Assembly: GCA_035279875.1 (NCBI GenBank)
Contig: DATEGX010000032.1
Location: forward strand, 1 to 5,332
Direction of reading: 5' to 3'
Origin: JAMXLL01 sp035279875
GTDB lineage: Bacteria; Desulfobacterota; Binatia; Binatales; Binataceae
DNA length: 5,332 nt
Every line of letters begins with the position of its first letter. The first letter of the stretch is position 1. Below the pieces are notes generated by a model, which saw only the letters and a program-made list of their open reading frames with translations, did no database searches and was not told the DNA's origin. Below, piece after piece: positions 1-5,332 of the stretch. Position numbers and translations under genes: made by a program.

Positions 1-104
1 GTCGCCGATCAGGACAAAGACGATATTCGCAACGCCCTTCATCCGTGCGAATATCGTCGCCGATCAGGACAAAGACGATATTCGCAACGCCCTTCATCCG
101 TGCG
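1..104. repeat. Perfect 49-base direct duplication with a 6-base connector
   Basis: Bases 1-49 and 56-104 are identical over 49 bases, giving a period of 55. The connector at 50-55 (aatatc) with its flanks forms a reverse-complement copy of the interior of the repeat: 46-58 is complementary to 74-86 (13 of 13) and equally to 19-31. The right-hand copy encodes a family-like glycosyltransferase segment (ARMKGVANIVFVLIGD). The left-hand copy is shifted by one base (55 = 18 x 3 + 1), so it cannot extend that protein. It sits exactly at the window edge, which suggests an assembly or fold-back artefact. Confidence 0.95.
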
Positions 105-832
105 GCCACGCCCAGTACGGATTCGAGTTGCTGCGAGAGGCCGAGGTTGCCCGAGTACATCACCACGAACTTATTGCCGAACTGCGAACGAAACGGGTTG
201 ATCTCGAGCGGCCGAATCTGCTCGCAGTCGACCCAGTCCGGCACCACCTCGAGCCGCTCCGGCGGGACGCCCTTGGCGATTAGCCGCCGGCGCATATCCT
301 CACCGAGGGCGACAATCCGATCGGCCGATTTATAAGCAATTCGATTGGCCCGCTCGAGCAAATCGAGCAACCCTCGGTTCTTCACTCCGCCGGTCGCTCG
401 CGCAATATCCGGATAAAGGTCGCGCACGTTATAGACGAACCGACAACCCCATCGCCGCTTGAGTATCGCAGCCAGTAGACCGAGCAGCGGAGGATCGGTC
501 TCCGCAATCACGATATCGGGGCGGCGATCGCAGGCTGCCGCCAAGCCCGCCAGGGCGTAATAGGTGCCCAGATTGACTATCCGCAGGGGTAGTCGATGCT
601 TCGGCAGACGCGTTCCCCAGGTCCTGATAATCGAGACCCGCCCGAGCCGCTGGCGGGTCCAGAGCCGCCGCGGGCGATCCGGCACAAAATACGACGGACC
701 GGCGACGAATGTGACCTCATGCTCGAGCGAGAGGTCTTCGCACAATTCCGTCAGGAATTGCCCGGTTGCTTCGACGTCGGGCCAGAACGAGCGGTTAAGG
801 AAGAGTAGTCGCGCGGGATTCGAGCCTCTCAG
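1..832 (-). CDS. WbuB/WcaI-like GT4 glycosyltransferase, 3' end missing and frame broken at the left edge
   Basis: Probable cytoplasmic retaining glycosyltransferase (GT-B fold, GT4/group 1) that moves a sugar from a nucleotide donor to a glycan intermediate. The N-terminal domain is visible: LFLNRSFWPDVEATGQ near residues 10-25, ETDPP at 111-115, NVRDLYPD at 135-142, VVPDWVD at 196-202. The second Rossmann domain starts with VVMYSGNLGLSQQLE at about 223-237. These match WbuB-like enzymes of capsule and colanic-acid type clusters. About 150 C-terminal residues, including the donor-binding E-x7-E region, are absent. The frame is convincing to IGD (residue 259, base 56); beyond that a 55-base duplication shifts it and the residues no longer look like the family. 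Upstream of the conserved start of the fold the frame has a TAA and no ATG, GTG or TTG. The best start is CTG at 832-830, which overlaps the epimerase stop as CTGA and follows AAGG by 7 bases. Family call strong, start moderate. Confidence 0.88.
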   Translation of the reverse strand, partial: MRGSNPARLLFLNRSFWPDVEATGQFLTELCEDLSLEHEVTFVAGPSYFVPDRPRRLWTRQRLGRVSIIRTWGTRLPKHRLPLRIVNLGTYYALAGLAAACDRRPDIVIAETDPPLLGLLAAILKRRWGCRFVYNVRDLYPDIARATGGVKNRGLLDLLERANRIAYKSADRIVALGEDMRRRLIAKGVPPERLEVVPDWVDCEQIRPLEINPFRSQFGNKFVVMYSGNLGLSQQLESVLGVAARMKGVANIVFVLIGDDIRTDEGRCEYRLCPDRR

Positions 833-1851
833 GAAATTGCCTTGACGTTAACGGCATTGGCAGGCTCGGCGGCACAGGTTTCGGCTTGTGCCCGGACCAT
901 CGTTTCGATCCAGCGGTAGGTCCGCGCCAATCCCTCCTCCAGGCTGATTTCCGGCTCCCATCCGAGCACCCGGCGGAGCAGGGTATTATCGGAGTTGCGC
1001 CCGCGCACTCCCTGCGGTCCGGTGACATGTTTTTTGACGATCCGCACGCCTGCGATAGCCGCGATCATCTCGGCCAGTTGATTGATCGTAACCATCCGGT
1101 CCTGGCCGAGGTTCAAGGGCTCGGACCAATCCGAGCGCATCAGCTTATGGATCCCCCTGATACAGTCGTCGATATAGCAGAATGAACGGGTCTGCTCGCC
1201 GTCCCCCCAGATCTCGATTTCGGGGTTGCCGCTTACCTTGGCTATTGCGATCTTGCGGCATAGCGCCGCCGGGACCTTCTCGCGCCCGCCCTCCCAGGTG
1301 CCCAACGGTCCGAAGATGTTATGAAAACGGACCACCCGGGTGTCTATGCCATAATCCTGGCGATAATGCCCGCAGAGCCGTTCAGTCATCAGCTTTTCCC
1401 AACCGTACGCGTCCTGCGGCGCGGCCGGATAGGCGTCCGCTTCCTTCAGCGGGACGACCGCGGCTTCGGCCTGGCGATATTCCGGATAAACGCAGGCCGA
1501 CGACGTATACAGGTAGCGCCGCACCCGGTTTTGCCGCGCCGCCTCGAGCGTCTGCAGATCGATTATCGAGTTGTTGTGCATGATATGGGCATGATGGGCC
1601 GAGATATAACCCATGCCACCCATGTCCGCAGCGAGCGCGTACAACTCGTCGATATCGCGTGAAGCGGTCAGGCAGTTTTCCCATCGCCGCAGATCCAGCA
1701 GCAGAAATTCGTCGGCGTCGGTGGTGGTGAAATCGGGCAGCTTCAAATCAACCCCGCGCACCCAGTAGCCATGCGCCTTCAGGTGGGTGACCAGATGGTG
1801 ACCGATGAATCCGCCCGCGCCGGTCACCAGAACCCGCTCATGAGTCGTCAT
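829..1851 (-). CDS. GDP-mannose 3,5-epimerase-like NAD-dependent sugar epimerase
   Basis: Extended short-chain dehydrogenase/reductase of 340 residues, predicted to convert GDP-D-mannose to GDP-L-galactose and/or GDP-L-gulose in the cytoplasm using bound NAD. Numbering from the ATG: NAD-binding GAGGFIG at 11-17; ADMGGMG near 75-81; SSAC with C120; catalytic pair Y149/K153 (YGWEK); GGREK with K192; WGDGEQTRSF at 215-224; GPQGVRGRNSDN at 278-289. The signatures ADMGGMG, FGPLGTWEGGREK and GVRGRNSDN are those of plant-type GDP-mannose 3,5-epimerase, not ordinary UDP-glucose epimerases. An in-frame GTG lies two codons upstream at 1857, but GAGG lies directly against that GTG and 5 bases from ATG 1851, so ATG is preferred. 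The gene follows the carbamoyltransferase by 46 bases and its TGA overlaps the next start. Exact product (L-galactose or L-gulose) cannot be told from sequence. Confidence 0.93.
   Translation of the reverse strand: MTTHERVLVTGAGGFIGHHLVTHLKAHGYWVRGVDLKLPDFTTTDADEFLLLDLRRWENCLTASRDIDELYALAADMGGMGYISAHHAHIMHNNSIIDLQTLEAARQNRVRRYLYTSSACVYPEYRQAEAAVVPLKEADAYPAAPQDAYGWEKLMTERLCGHYRQDYGIDTRVVRFHNIFGPLGTWEGGREKVPAALCRKIAIAKVSGNPEIEIWGDGEQTRSFCYIDDCIRGIHKLMRSDWSEPLNLGQDRMVTINQLAEMIAAIAGVRIVKKHVTGPQGVRGRNSDNTLLRRVLGWEPEISLEEGLARTYRWIETMVRAQAETCAAEPANAVNVKAIS
840..843 (-). promoter_or_regulatory. Shine-Dalgarno AAGG supporting the CTG start of the WbuB-like glycosyltransferase
   Basis: On the minus strand AAGG is followed by 7 bases (CAATTTC) and then CTG, which overlaps the upstream stop as CTGA. 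The site lies inside the last codons of the epimerase gene, the usual arrangement for translational coupling. It favours CTG as the start, because no ATG, GTG or TTG exists in this frame between the upstream TAA and the conserved first beta strand. Confidence 0.5.
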
Positions 1852-1856
1852 TCGCA

Positions 1857-1860
1857 CCTC
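1857..1860 (-). promoter_or_regulatory. Shine-Dalgarno GAGG that decides the epimerase start
   Basis: On the minus strand the sequence reads GCGAGGTGCGA then ATG. GAGG is 5 bases before the ATG at 1851. The alternative GTG at 1857 overlaps the last G of this motif and so could not use it. This supports the shorter, 340-residue protein. Confidence 0.65.
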
Positions 1861-1897
1861 GCTTAACCAGAGATTTGCAATACATCCAGTCGAATGC

Positions 1898-3658
1898 TCA
1901 CGCCAGCGCAGCCGCCGGCCGGCGTATCGCCACGTGATGCCCCATCACCAGCACGTCCATCCGGGTGCGCAGGAAGCAGCCGAGCGCCTCTTCAGGAGCG
2001 CGCACCACCGGCTCGTTCTCGTTGAAAGAGGTATTGAGCAAGGCCGGCACCCCGCTCTGCCGGGCGAATTCGCTGAGCAGCAGGTAGTAGAGCGGGTTTT
2101 GCCCCCGGTTGACCGTCTGCAGGCGGCCGCTGCCGTCGACATGAGTGGTCGCAGGCAGGATCGCGCGCTTGGACTCGCGCACCCGGCGGGCCATCAGCAT
2201 GAACGGCGACGGATAGGCGGATTCGAAATACTCGCCGGCCGCTTGCTCGATAATCGAGGGCGCAAAGGGCCGGAAAGGCTCCCGCCGCTTGATCTTGCGG
2301 TTCAGGATTTCGCGCATTTCGGGACGGCGCGGATCGGCCAGGATACTGCGATTGCCCAGCGCCCGCGGACCCCATTCCATCCGCCCCTGGAACCATCCGA
2401 CGATTTCACCGCGCGCGATCCGCTCGGCGGTGAAGCGGCAAAGCTGATGGTCATCGTCGATCCGCCGCAATTCGCATCCGCTGCGTTCGAGTTCGCCGCG
2501 CCGCTCGAGGAGTATCGCGGCGATCGCTTCGTCGCTGAAGGCGGGACCCCAGTACGAATGGTCCATCACGAAGCTCCGCGGATTGCCGAGTTCATGATTC
2601 CACAGGTACAGCGCCGCGCCGATGGCCAGTCCGGCGTCACCGGCGGCCGACTGAATATAGACCTCGTCGAAGCCGGTATTGCCGATAATCTTGCCGTTTG
2701 TCACGCAATTGAAGGCGACCCCGCCGGCCAGACAGAGCTGGCGCATCCCGGTCGCCCGTTGCAGCGAACGCAGCCGGTCGATCACCACTTCCTCGAGCCG
2801 GCGCTGCAGCGAGGCGGCGATATTATGCTCGCGCGCGGTGATCTCGGCCTCCGGCGCGCGCGCCTGGCCCAGCCGCTCGACCAGGTAGTCGGAGTAAAGC
2901 CGGCCCAGTAGCGGTTCGCCCCTCTCCCAGGTCATCGCCGCCCCCGAGCGGTGATGCACGAAATACTCGGTGCCGAGCCGAAAATGCATCTCGCCATGAT
3001 TCGGCGCGGTTACCATCCGGCGGAATTCGTCGAGAAACTCCGGCTCGCCGTATGAGGCCAGCCCCATCACCTTGTACTCGTCACCATAGCGGGTGAAGCC
3101 CAGATACTGGGTCAGCGCGCTGTAGAGGATTCCGAGCGAATGGGGAAAGCGGACCCATCCGGCGGGATAGAGCCGGTTGCCGCGTCCGACGCCCCATGCG
3201 GCACTGGCGAAATCGCCCATCCCGTCGATTGAAAAAAGCGCCGCCTGGTCGAACGGCGAGACCAGGAAGCTGCTCGCCATATGGGCCAGATGATGCTCGA
3301 CGCGGCGCACAGTGATTGACCCCGCAGGCTGGCCGAGTGCGGCGGCCACGGCGTCGCCGATTGCGGCGAAACGGCCGCCGACCCCGATTCGAGTCATCGC
3401 CAACGACGGCATCCGCAGCGCGTAGCCGAGTTTGGGCCATATGCGCGCCCATGGATCGCGCGCCACCGCCACTGTGCGAACGTCGGTTGGGCTCGCGCCG
3501 GAGGCCCCGGCCACGTAACGCAGCGCCTCAGCCGGAAACCCTGCCGAATGCTTGATCCGGTTGAAACGCTCCTCCTCCGCGGCCGCCAGCAGACGGCCGC
3601 CGGCAAACGCCGCGGCACTGGCGTCTCCGTGGTAGGCGTTAAGCCCGATAATCAGCAT
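1898..3658 (-). CDS. NodU/CmcH-family O-carbamoyltransferase
   Basis: Predicted to use carbamoyl phosphate and ATP to form a carbamoyl-adenylate and transfer the carbamoyl group to a hydroxyl, probably on a sugar. At 586 residues it is full length for the family. The N-terminal Kae1-like domain opens with IIGLNAYHGDASAA (3-16) and AAEEERFNRIKHSAGFP (26-42). It carries the HHLAH metal-binding motif (H122, H126), SIDGMGD at 143-149 and CLAGGVAFNCVTNGK at 309-323, followed by GDAGLAIGAA with D341. The C-terminal carbamoyltransferase domain has EWGPRALGNRSILADPR at 428-444, EPFRPFAPSI at 460-469 and LLNTSFNENEPVV at 540-552. All key segments are intact. The ATG is followed at once by the conserved first strand, so the start is secure, though the ribosome binding site is weak (purine-rich, GAAG 7 bases upstream). 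The neighbouring sugar epimerase and glycosyltransferases suggest a sugar acceptor. The acceptor and position are unknown, so no nodU or tobZ symbol is given. Confidence 0.95.
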   Translation of the reverse strand: MLIIGLNAYHGDASAAAFAGGRLLAAAEEERFNRIKHSAGFPAEALRYVAGASGASPTDVRTVAVARDPWARIWPKLGYALRMPSLAMTRIGVGGRFAAIGDAVAAALGQPAGSITVRRVEHHLAHMASSFLVSPFDQAALFSIDGMGDFASAAWGVGRGNRLYPAGWVRFPHSLGILYSALTQYLGFTRYGDEYKVMGLASYGEPEFLDEFRRMVTAPNHGEMHFRLGTEYFVHHRSGAAMTWERGEPLLGRLYSDYLVERLGQARAPEAEITAREHNIAASLQRRLEEVVIDRLRSLQRATGMRQLCLAGGVAFNCVTNGKIIGNTGFDEVYIQSAAGDAGLAIGAALYLWNHELGNPRSFVMDHSYWGPAFSDEAIAAILLERRGELERSGCELRRIDDDHQLCRFTAERIARGEIVGWFQGRMEWGPRALGNRSILADPRRPEMREILNRKIKRREPFRPFAPSIIEQAAGEYFESAYPSPFMLMARRVRESKRAILPATTHVDGSGRLQTVNRGQNPLYYLLLSEFARQSGVPALLNTSFNENEPVVRAPEEALGCFLRTRMDVLVMGHHVAIRRPAAALA

Positions 3659-3755
3659 CGCCGTGCTTCACTCTTTTCGCTTCTTTACCTTCATCGACGC
3701 CGATTTCGGGCTTTCCAAGTTCCTGGCTGTCGCACCGTTTCGCGGCATGTGAATC
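3659..3755 (-). other. 97-base spacer between glycosyltransferase and carbamoyltransferase
   Basis: No clear promoter, hairpin-plus-T-run terminator or RNA structure is visible. The part nearest the carbamoyltransferase start is purine-rich (AAAGAAGCGAAAAGAGTGAAG on the minus strand, split here only by reading). A 26-codon frame at 3748-3668 fits inside but has no ribosome binding site or recognisable content. The spacer is long enough for an internal promoter, but none can be shown by eye. Confidence 0.4.
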
Positions 3756-4973
3756 TCAGCGAAGCACCGCGTCTGCTTCCGCGCTGCCGCGCATAAGGCG
3801 GCGGCCGGCGGGATGCTGCGAGGCGTCGCTGGCGGACCGCGCCGCCTCGGCGCCCTCCAGCGATCGGTACGCCGCCAGCATCATCCGCGCTATCCGTGCC
3901 CAGGAGTATTCGCGTCGCATCCAGCTCCGTCCCCGCTCGCCCATCTCGGTCAACGGCAAAGTGGACATCCGCGCGATCGCCGAGGCCAGCGAGCGCGGAT
4001 CGTTGTCGACCCAGAGCCCGCAGCCAATTTCCTCGACCCGCTCCCACGGCGTCCCCTTGCTGGCGATTACCGGCACCCCGTGAGCCAGCGCTTCGGCCAC
4101 CACGATGGCGAAATTCTCCGTGAATGACGGGGTTATAGCCACGTCGAGACGTCGAAAGAAGTGGCGTTTGGCGGTGTCGCCCAGCGGCCCGCACATCTCG
4201 ACACTCTCACCCAGGCCGAGCGTCTCGATTCGCCTGCGCAGCGACGCTTCATAGCGGGGCTCGCCGCCGCCGGCGATCAGGAGATGCATCCGCAGCCCCG
4301 AACGCAGCACAATTGCGCAGGCTTCGAGCAGGTTTTCGATACCTTTCTTGGGGTCCAGCCGCCCGATAAAACCCAGCCGCAGCTCATCGGCACCGCTTTC
4401 ACGCCGGGCGGAGGGAGGTATCGCGATGCCGTTGGGGACGATCACCGCGTCCAGGTGCGGCATCCGATGCAAGCTTTCCTCACGCTCACCAGCGGAAGTC
4501 ACATGCATAAGCGCCACAGGCGGCATCAGCGCACGGCAGAGCATTTCCCAGATTAACTTAGCGCTGCCACGCCGGCTCCCGCGCCAGCGCTGCAGGGCGC
4601 CTCGCGGCGACCATACCAGGGGCTTGCGGTAATGCCGGCAGGCGGCCAGCACCGGCAGCGTGGGGAAGGAATATACCGCCGTCAGATGCACCAGGTCAGC
4701 CGCCTCAACCGCTGCCGGCAGCTCTCTCAGCAACTCCACCGAGACCGAATTTCGCGCTATCCGCGCGCAATAGCGCACGGCAAAGGATTCGCCGAACGAG
4801 CACTCGCGCGGCGTATTCAGGGCCAGTACCTCGCGGCCGTTGGCGTTGGTGGTGAGCACTCTCACGTCGCATCCCGCACGCGCAAGATTAAGGCATAGCC
4901 GAAACACGGATTCGACCGGCCCGCCGTAGCAACACGCCGGGCGAAAATATGGCGTAACGTGGAGAACCCTCAC
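3756..4973 (-). CDS. GT4-type (group 1) glycosyltransferase
   Basis: Complete 405-residue GT-B glycosyltransferase, presumably cytoplasmic or at the inner membrane face; no transmembrane segment stands out. The acceptor-side domain starts with MRVLHVTPYFRP and the YGGPVESVFRL loop (16-26) typical of this group. Later come HVTSAGEREESL (157-168) and VIVPNGIAIPP (177-187). The donor-side domain begins LRLGFIGRLDPKKGIENLLEA (198-218) and contains the E-x7-E motif as E286 and E294 in TENFAIVVAEALAHGVPVIAS, so a retaining mechanism with a nucleotide-sugar donor is expected. The start is GTG; an in-frame TAA lies two codons before it, so no longer form exists, and no good ribosome binding site is seen. 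About 30 residues at the C-terminus, rich in A, S and R, extend past the family fold. It lies between a CgeB-type glycosyltransferase and the carbamoyltransferase, all on one strand. Donor and acceptor cannot be predicted. Confidence 0.93.
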   Translation of the reverse strand: MRVLHVTPYFRPACCYGGPVESVFRLCLNLARAGCDVRVLTTNANGREVLALNTPRECSFGESFAVRYCARIARNSVSVELLRELPAAVEAADLVHLTAVYSFPTLPVLAACRHYRKPLVWSPRGALQRWRGSRRGSAKLIWEMLCRALMPPVALMHVTSAGEREESLHRMPHLDAVIVPNGIAIPPSARRESGADELRLGFIGRLDPKKGIENLLEACAIVLRSGLRMHLLIAGGGEPRYEASLRRRIETLGLGESVEMCGPLGDTAKRHFFRRLDVAITPSFTENFAIVVAEALAHGVPVIASKGTPWERVEEIGCGLWVDNDPRSLASAIARMSTLPLTEMGERGRSWMRREYSWARIARMMLAAYRSLEGAEAARSASDASQHPAGRRLMRGSAEADAVLR

Positions 4974-5004
4974 GGACGTTTACGGTCTGCGGTTCGATCG
5001 GCGC

Positions 5005-5027
5005 GCCGGACGGCGTAGAGGTCCGGC
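5005..5027. other. 7-bp perfect hairpin in the gap between two glycosyltransferase genes
   Basis: GCCGGAC at 5005-5011 and GTCCGGC at 5021-5027 are perfect inverted copies around a 9-base loop. Read on the minus strand it lies after the CgeB-type gene stop (5047) and 31 bases before the GTG start at 4973. No T-run follows it in the direction of transcription, so it is not a classical intrinsic terminator. It may slow polymerase or RNase, or may be chance in GC-rich DNA. Confidence 0.4.
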
Positions 5028-5046
5028 AGCCGCAAGAGTCGTTTTT

Positions 5047-5332
5047 CTATGCGGCGTTAGCCGACGAACTGCCGGGTCGTGAGCGTCGGCCGCTGAGCGG
5101 CCGCGCCAGGGCGAGGATTTCGTTCAGGCGATCGCGATACGAATTGCCGCCCTTGACAATTCGCTCGCGGCCGGCCGCGGCGATCCGCCGGCGTTCGGCA
5201 ACCCGTGGCAGGTAATGCACGACCTGCTGGACCATCTCGTCGGGCGAGCCGAAGAAGGCCGCTTCCACGTCCTCGGCGAAGAGTTCGCAATGCGCCGCGG
5301 TTCGTTCCGCCAGCATGAAGCCGCCGCAGGCC
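5047..5332 (-). CDS. C-terminal end of a CgeB-type glycosyltransferase, cut by the right edge
   Basis: Only the last 94 residues are in the window and the frame is open to the right edge, so the true start lies outside; the internal ATG at 5316 is not the start. The visible part begins ACGGFMLAERT, continues LFAEDVEAAFFGSPDEMVQQ, then HYLPRVAERRRIAAAGRERI and ends the fold with YRDRLNEILALA. This layout (ACGGF-LxERT, an acidic loop, a SPDEM/SPEEL helix, then RRxIAxAGRxR) matches the C-terminal glycosyl-transferase domain found in CgeB and related proteins (Pfam Glyco_trans_1_2). A basic, serine-rich tail of about 20 residues follows. It is the first gene seen in transcription order, 73 bases before the GT4 gene. 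Specificity is unknown; CgeB itself is tied to spore-coat glycosylation, but relatives occur widely in bacterial glycan clusters. Confidence 0.82.
   Translation of the reverse strand, partial: ACGGFMLAERTAAHCELFAEDVEAAFFGSPDEMVQQVVHYLPRVAERRRIAAAGRERIVKGGNSYRDRLNEILALARPLSGRRSRPGSSSANAA

Noticed and set aside
1..104. Two 49-base repeats, considered as a CRISPR fragment or attachment site.
   Set aside because: The 6-base connector is far too short for a spacer, the repeat is coding sequence of a glycosyltransferase, and the connector derives from an inverted copy of the repeat itself.
564..1662. Several plus-strand open frames (for example 564-845, 886-1185, 1182-1583, 1321-1662).
   Set aside because: All lie antisense to the WbuB-like glycosyltransferase or the epimerase, overlap one another, and have compositionally biased translations without motifs.
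1934..2911. Long open frame of 325 codons on the plus strand, antisense to the carbamoyltransferase.
   Set aside because: It mirrors the codon structure of the GC-rich gene on the other strand; its translation has no recognisable domain, while the minus-strand frame matches a known family over its full length.
1898..3658. Naming the carbamoyltransferase nodU (nodulation) or hypF (hydrogenase maturation).
   Set aside because: No other nod or hyp genes are present, and HypF-specific acylphosphatase and zinc-finger regions are absent; the neighbours point to glycan or glycoside modification.
3668..3748. 26-codon minus-strand frame in the spacer upstream of the carbamoyltransferase, considered as a leader peptide.
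   Set aside because: No ribosome binding site, no run of regulatory codons and no paired stems of an attenuator; a frame this short is expected by chance.
3548..3796. Plus-strand open frame of 82 codons crossing the 97-base spacer.
   Set aside because: It overlaps the ends of two well-supported minus-strand genes, and its translation is arginine-rich with no recognisable domain.
5005..5046. Hairpin plus a TTTTT run at 5042-5046, considered as an intrinsic terminator on the plus strand.
   Set aside because: The T-run begins 15 bases after the stem, and there is no plus-strand gene to terminate; on the minus strand no T-run follows the stem.

Overview
The window is a GC-rich piece of bacterial chromosome in which every supportable gene lies on the minus strand, so the reading order runs from right to left. 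It looks like the middle of a surface-glycan or glycosylated-metabolite cluster. The sequence does not identify the organism. High GC, GTG and CTG starts, and tight gene packing fit an environmental bacterium, but this is inference. No tRNA, rRNA, CRISPR array, insertion sequence or convincing promoter was seen.

Layout in transcription order: (1) the C-terminal end of a CgeB-type glycosyltransferase, cut by the right edge (5332-5047); (2) a 73-base gap holding a 7-bp hairpin; (3) a complete GT4-type glycosyltransferase with a GTG start (4973-3756); (4) a 97-base gap; (5) a complete NodU/CmcH-type O-carbamoyltransferase (3658-1898); (6) a 46-base gap with a good ribosome binding site; (7) a complete GDP-mannose 3,5-epimerase-like enzyme (1851-829); (8) a WbuB/WcaI-like GT4 glycosyltransferase that overlaps the epimerase stop, apparently starts at CTG, and runs off the left edge (832-1).

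Working model: the epimerase converts GDP-D-mannose to GDP-L-galactose and/or GDP-L-gulose, glycosyltransferases build these or related sugars into a glycan, and the carbamoyltransferase decorates a hydroxyl with a carbamoyl group. The enzyme classes match the sugar module of bleomycin-type pathways (L-gulose plus 3-O-carbamoyl-mannose), although no peptide or polyketide synthase is visible here. A carbamoylated exopolysaccharide or O-antigen is at least as likely.

The left 104 bases contain a perfect 49-base direct duplication linked by an inverted 13-base copy of its own interior. It breaks the reading frame of the last glycosyltransferase. It is most simply a contig-end or fold-back artefact, but a real template-switch mutation is possible.
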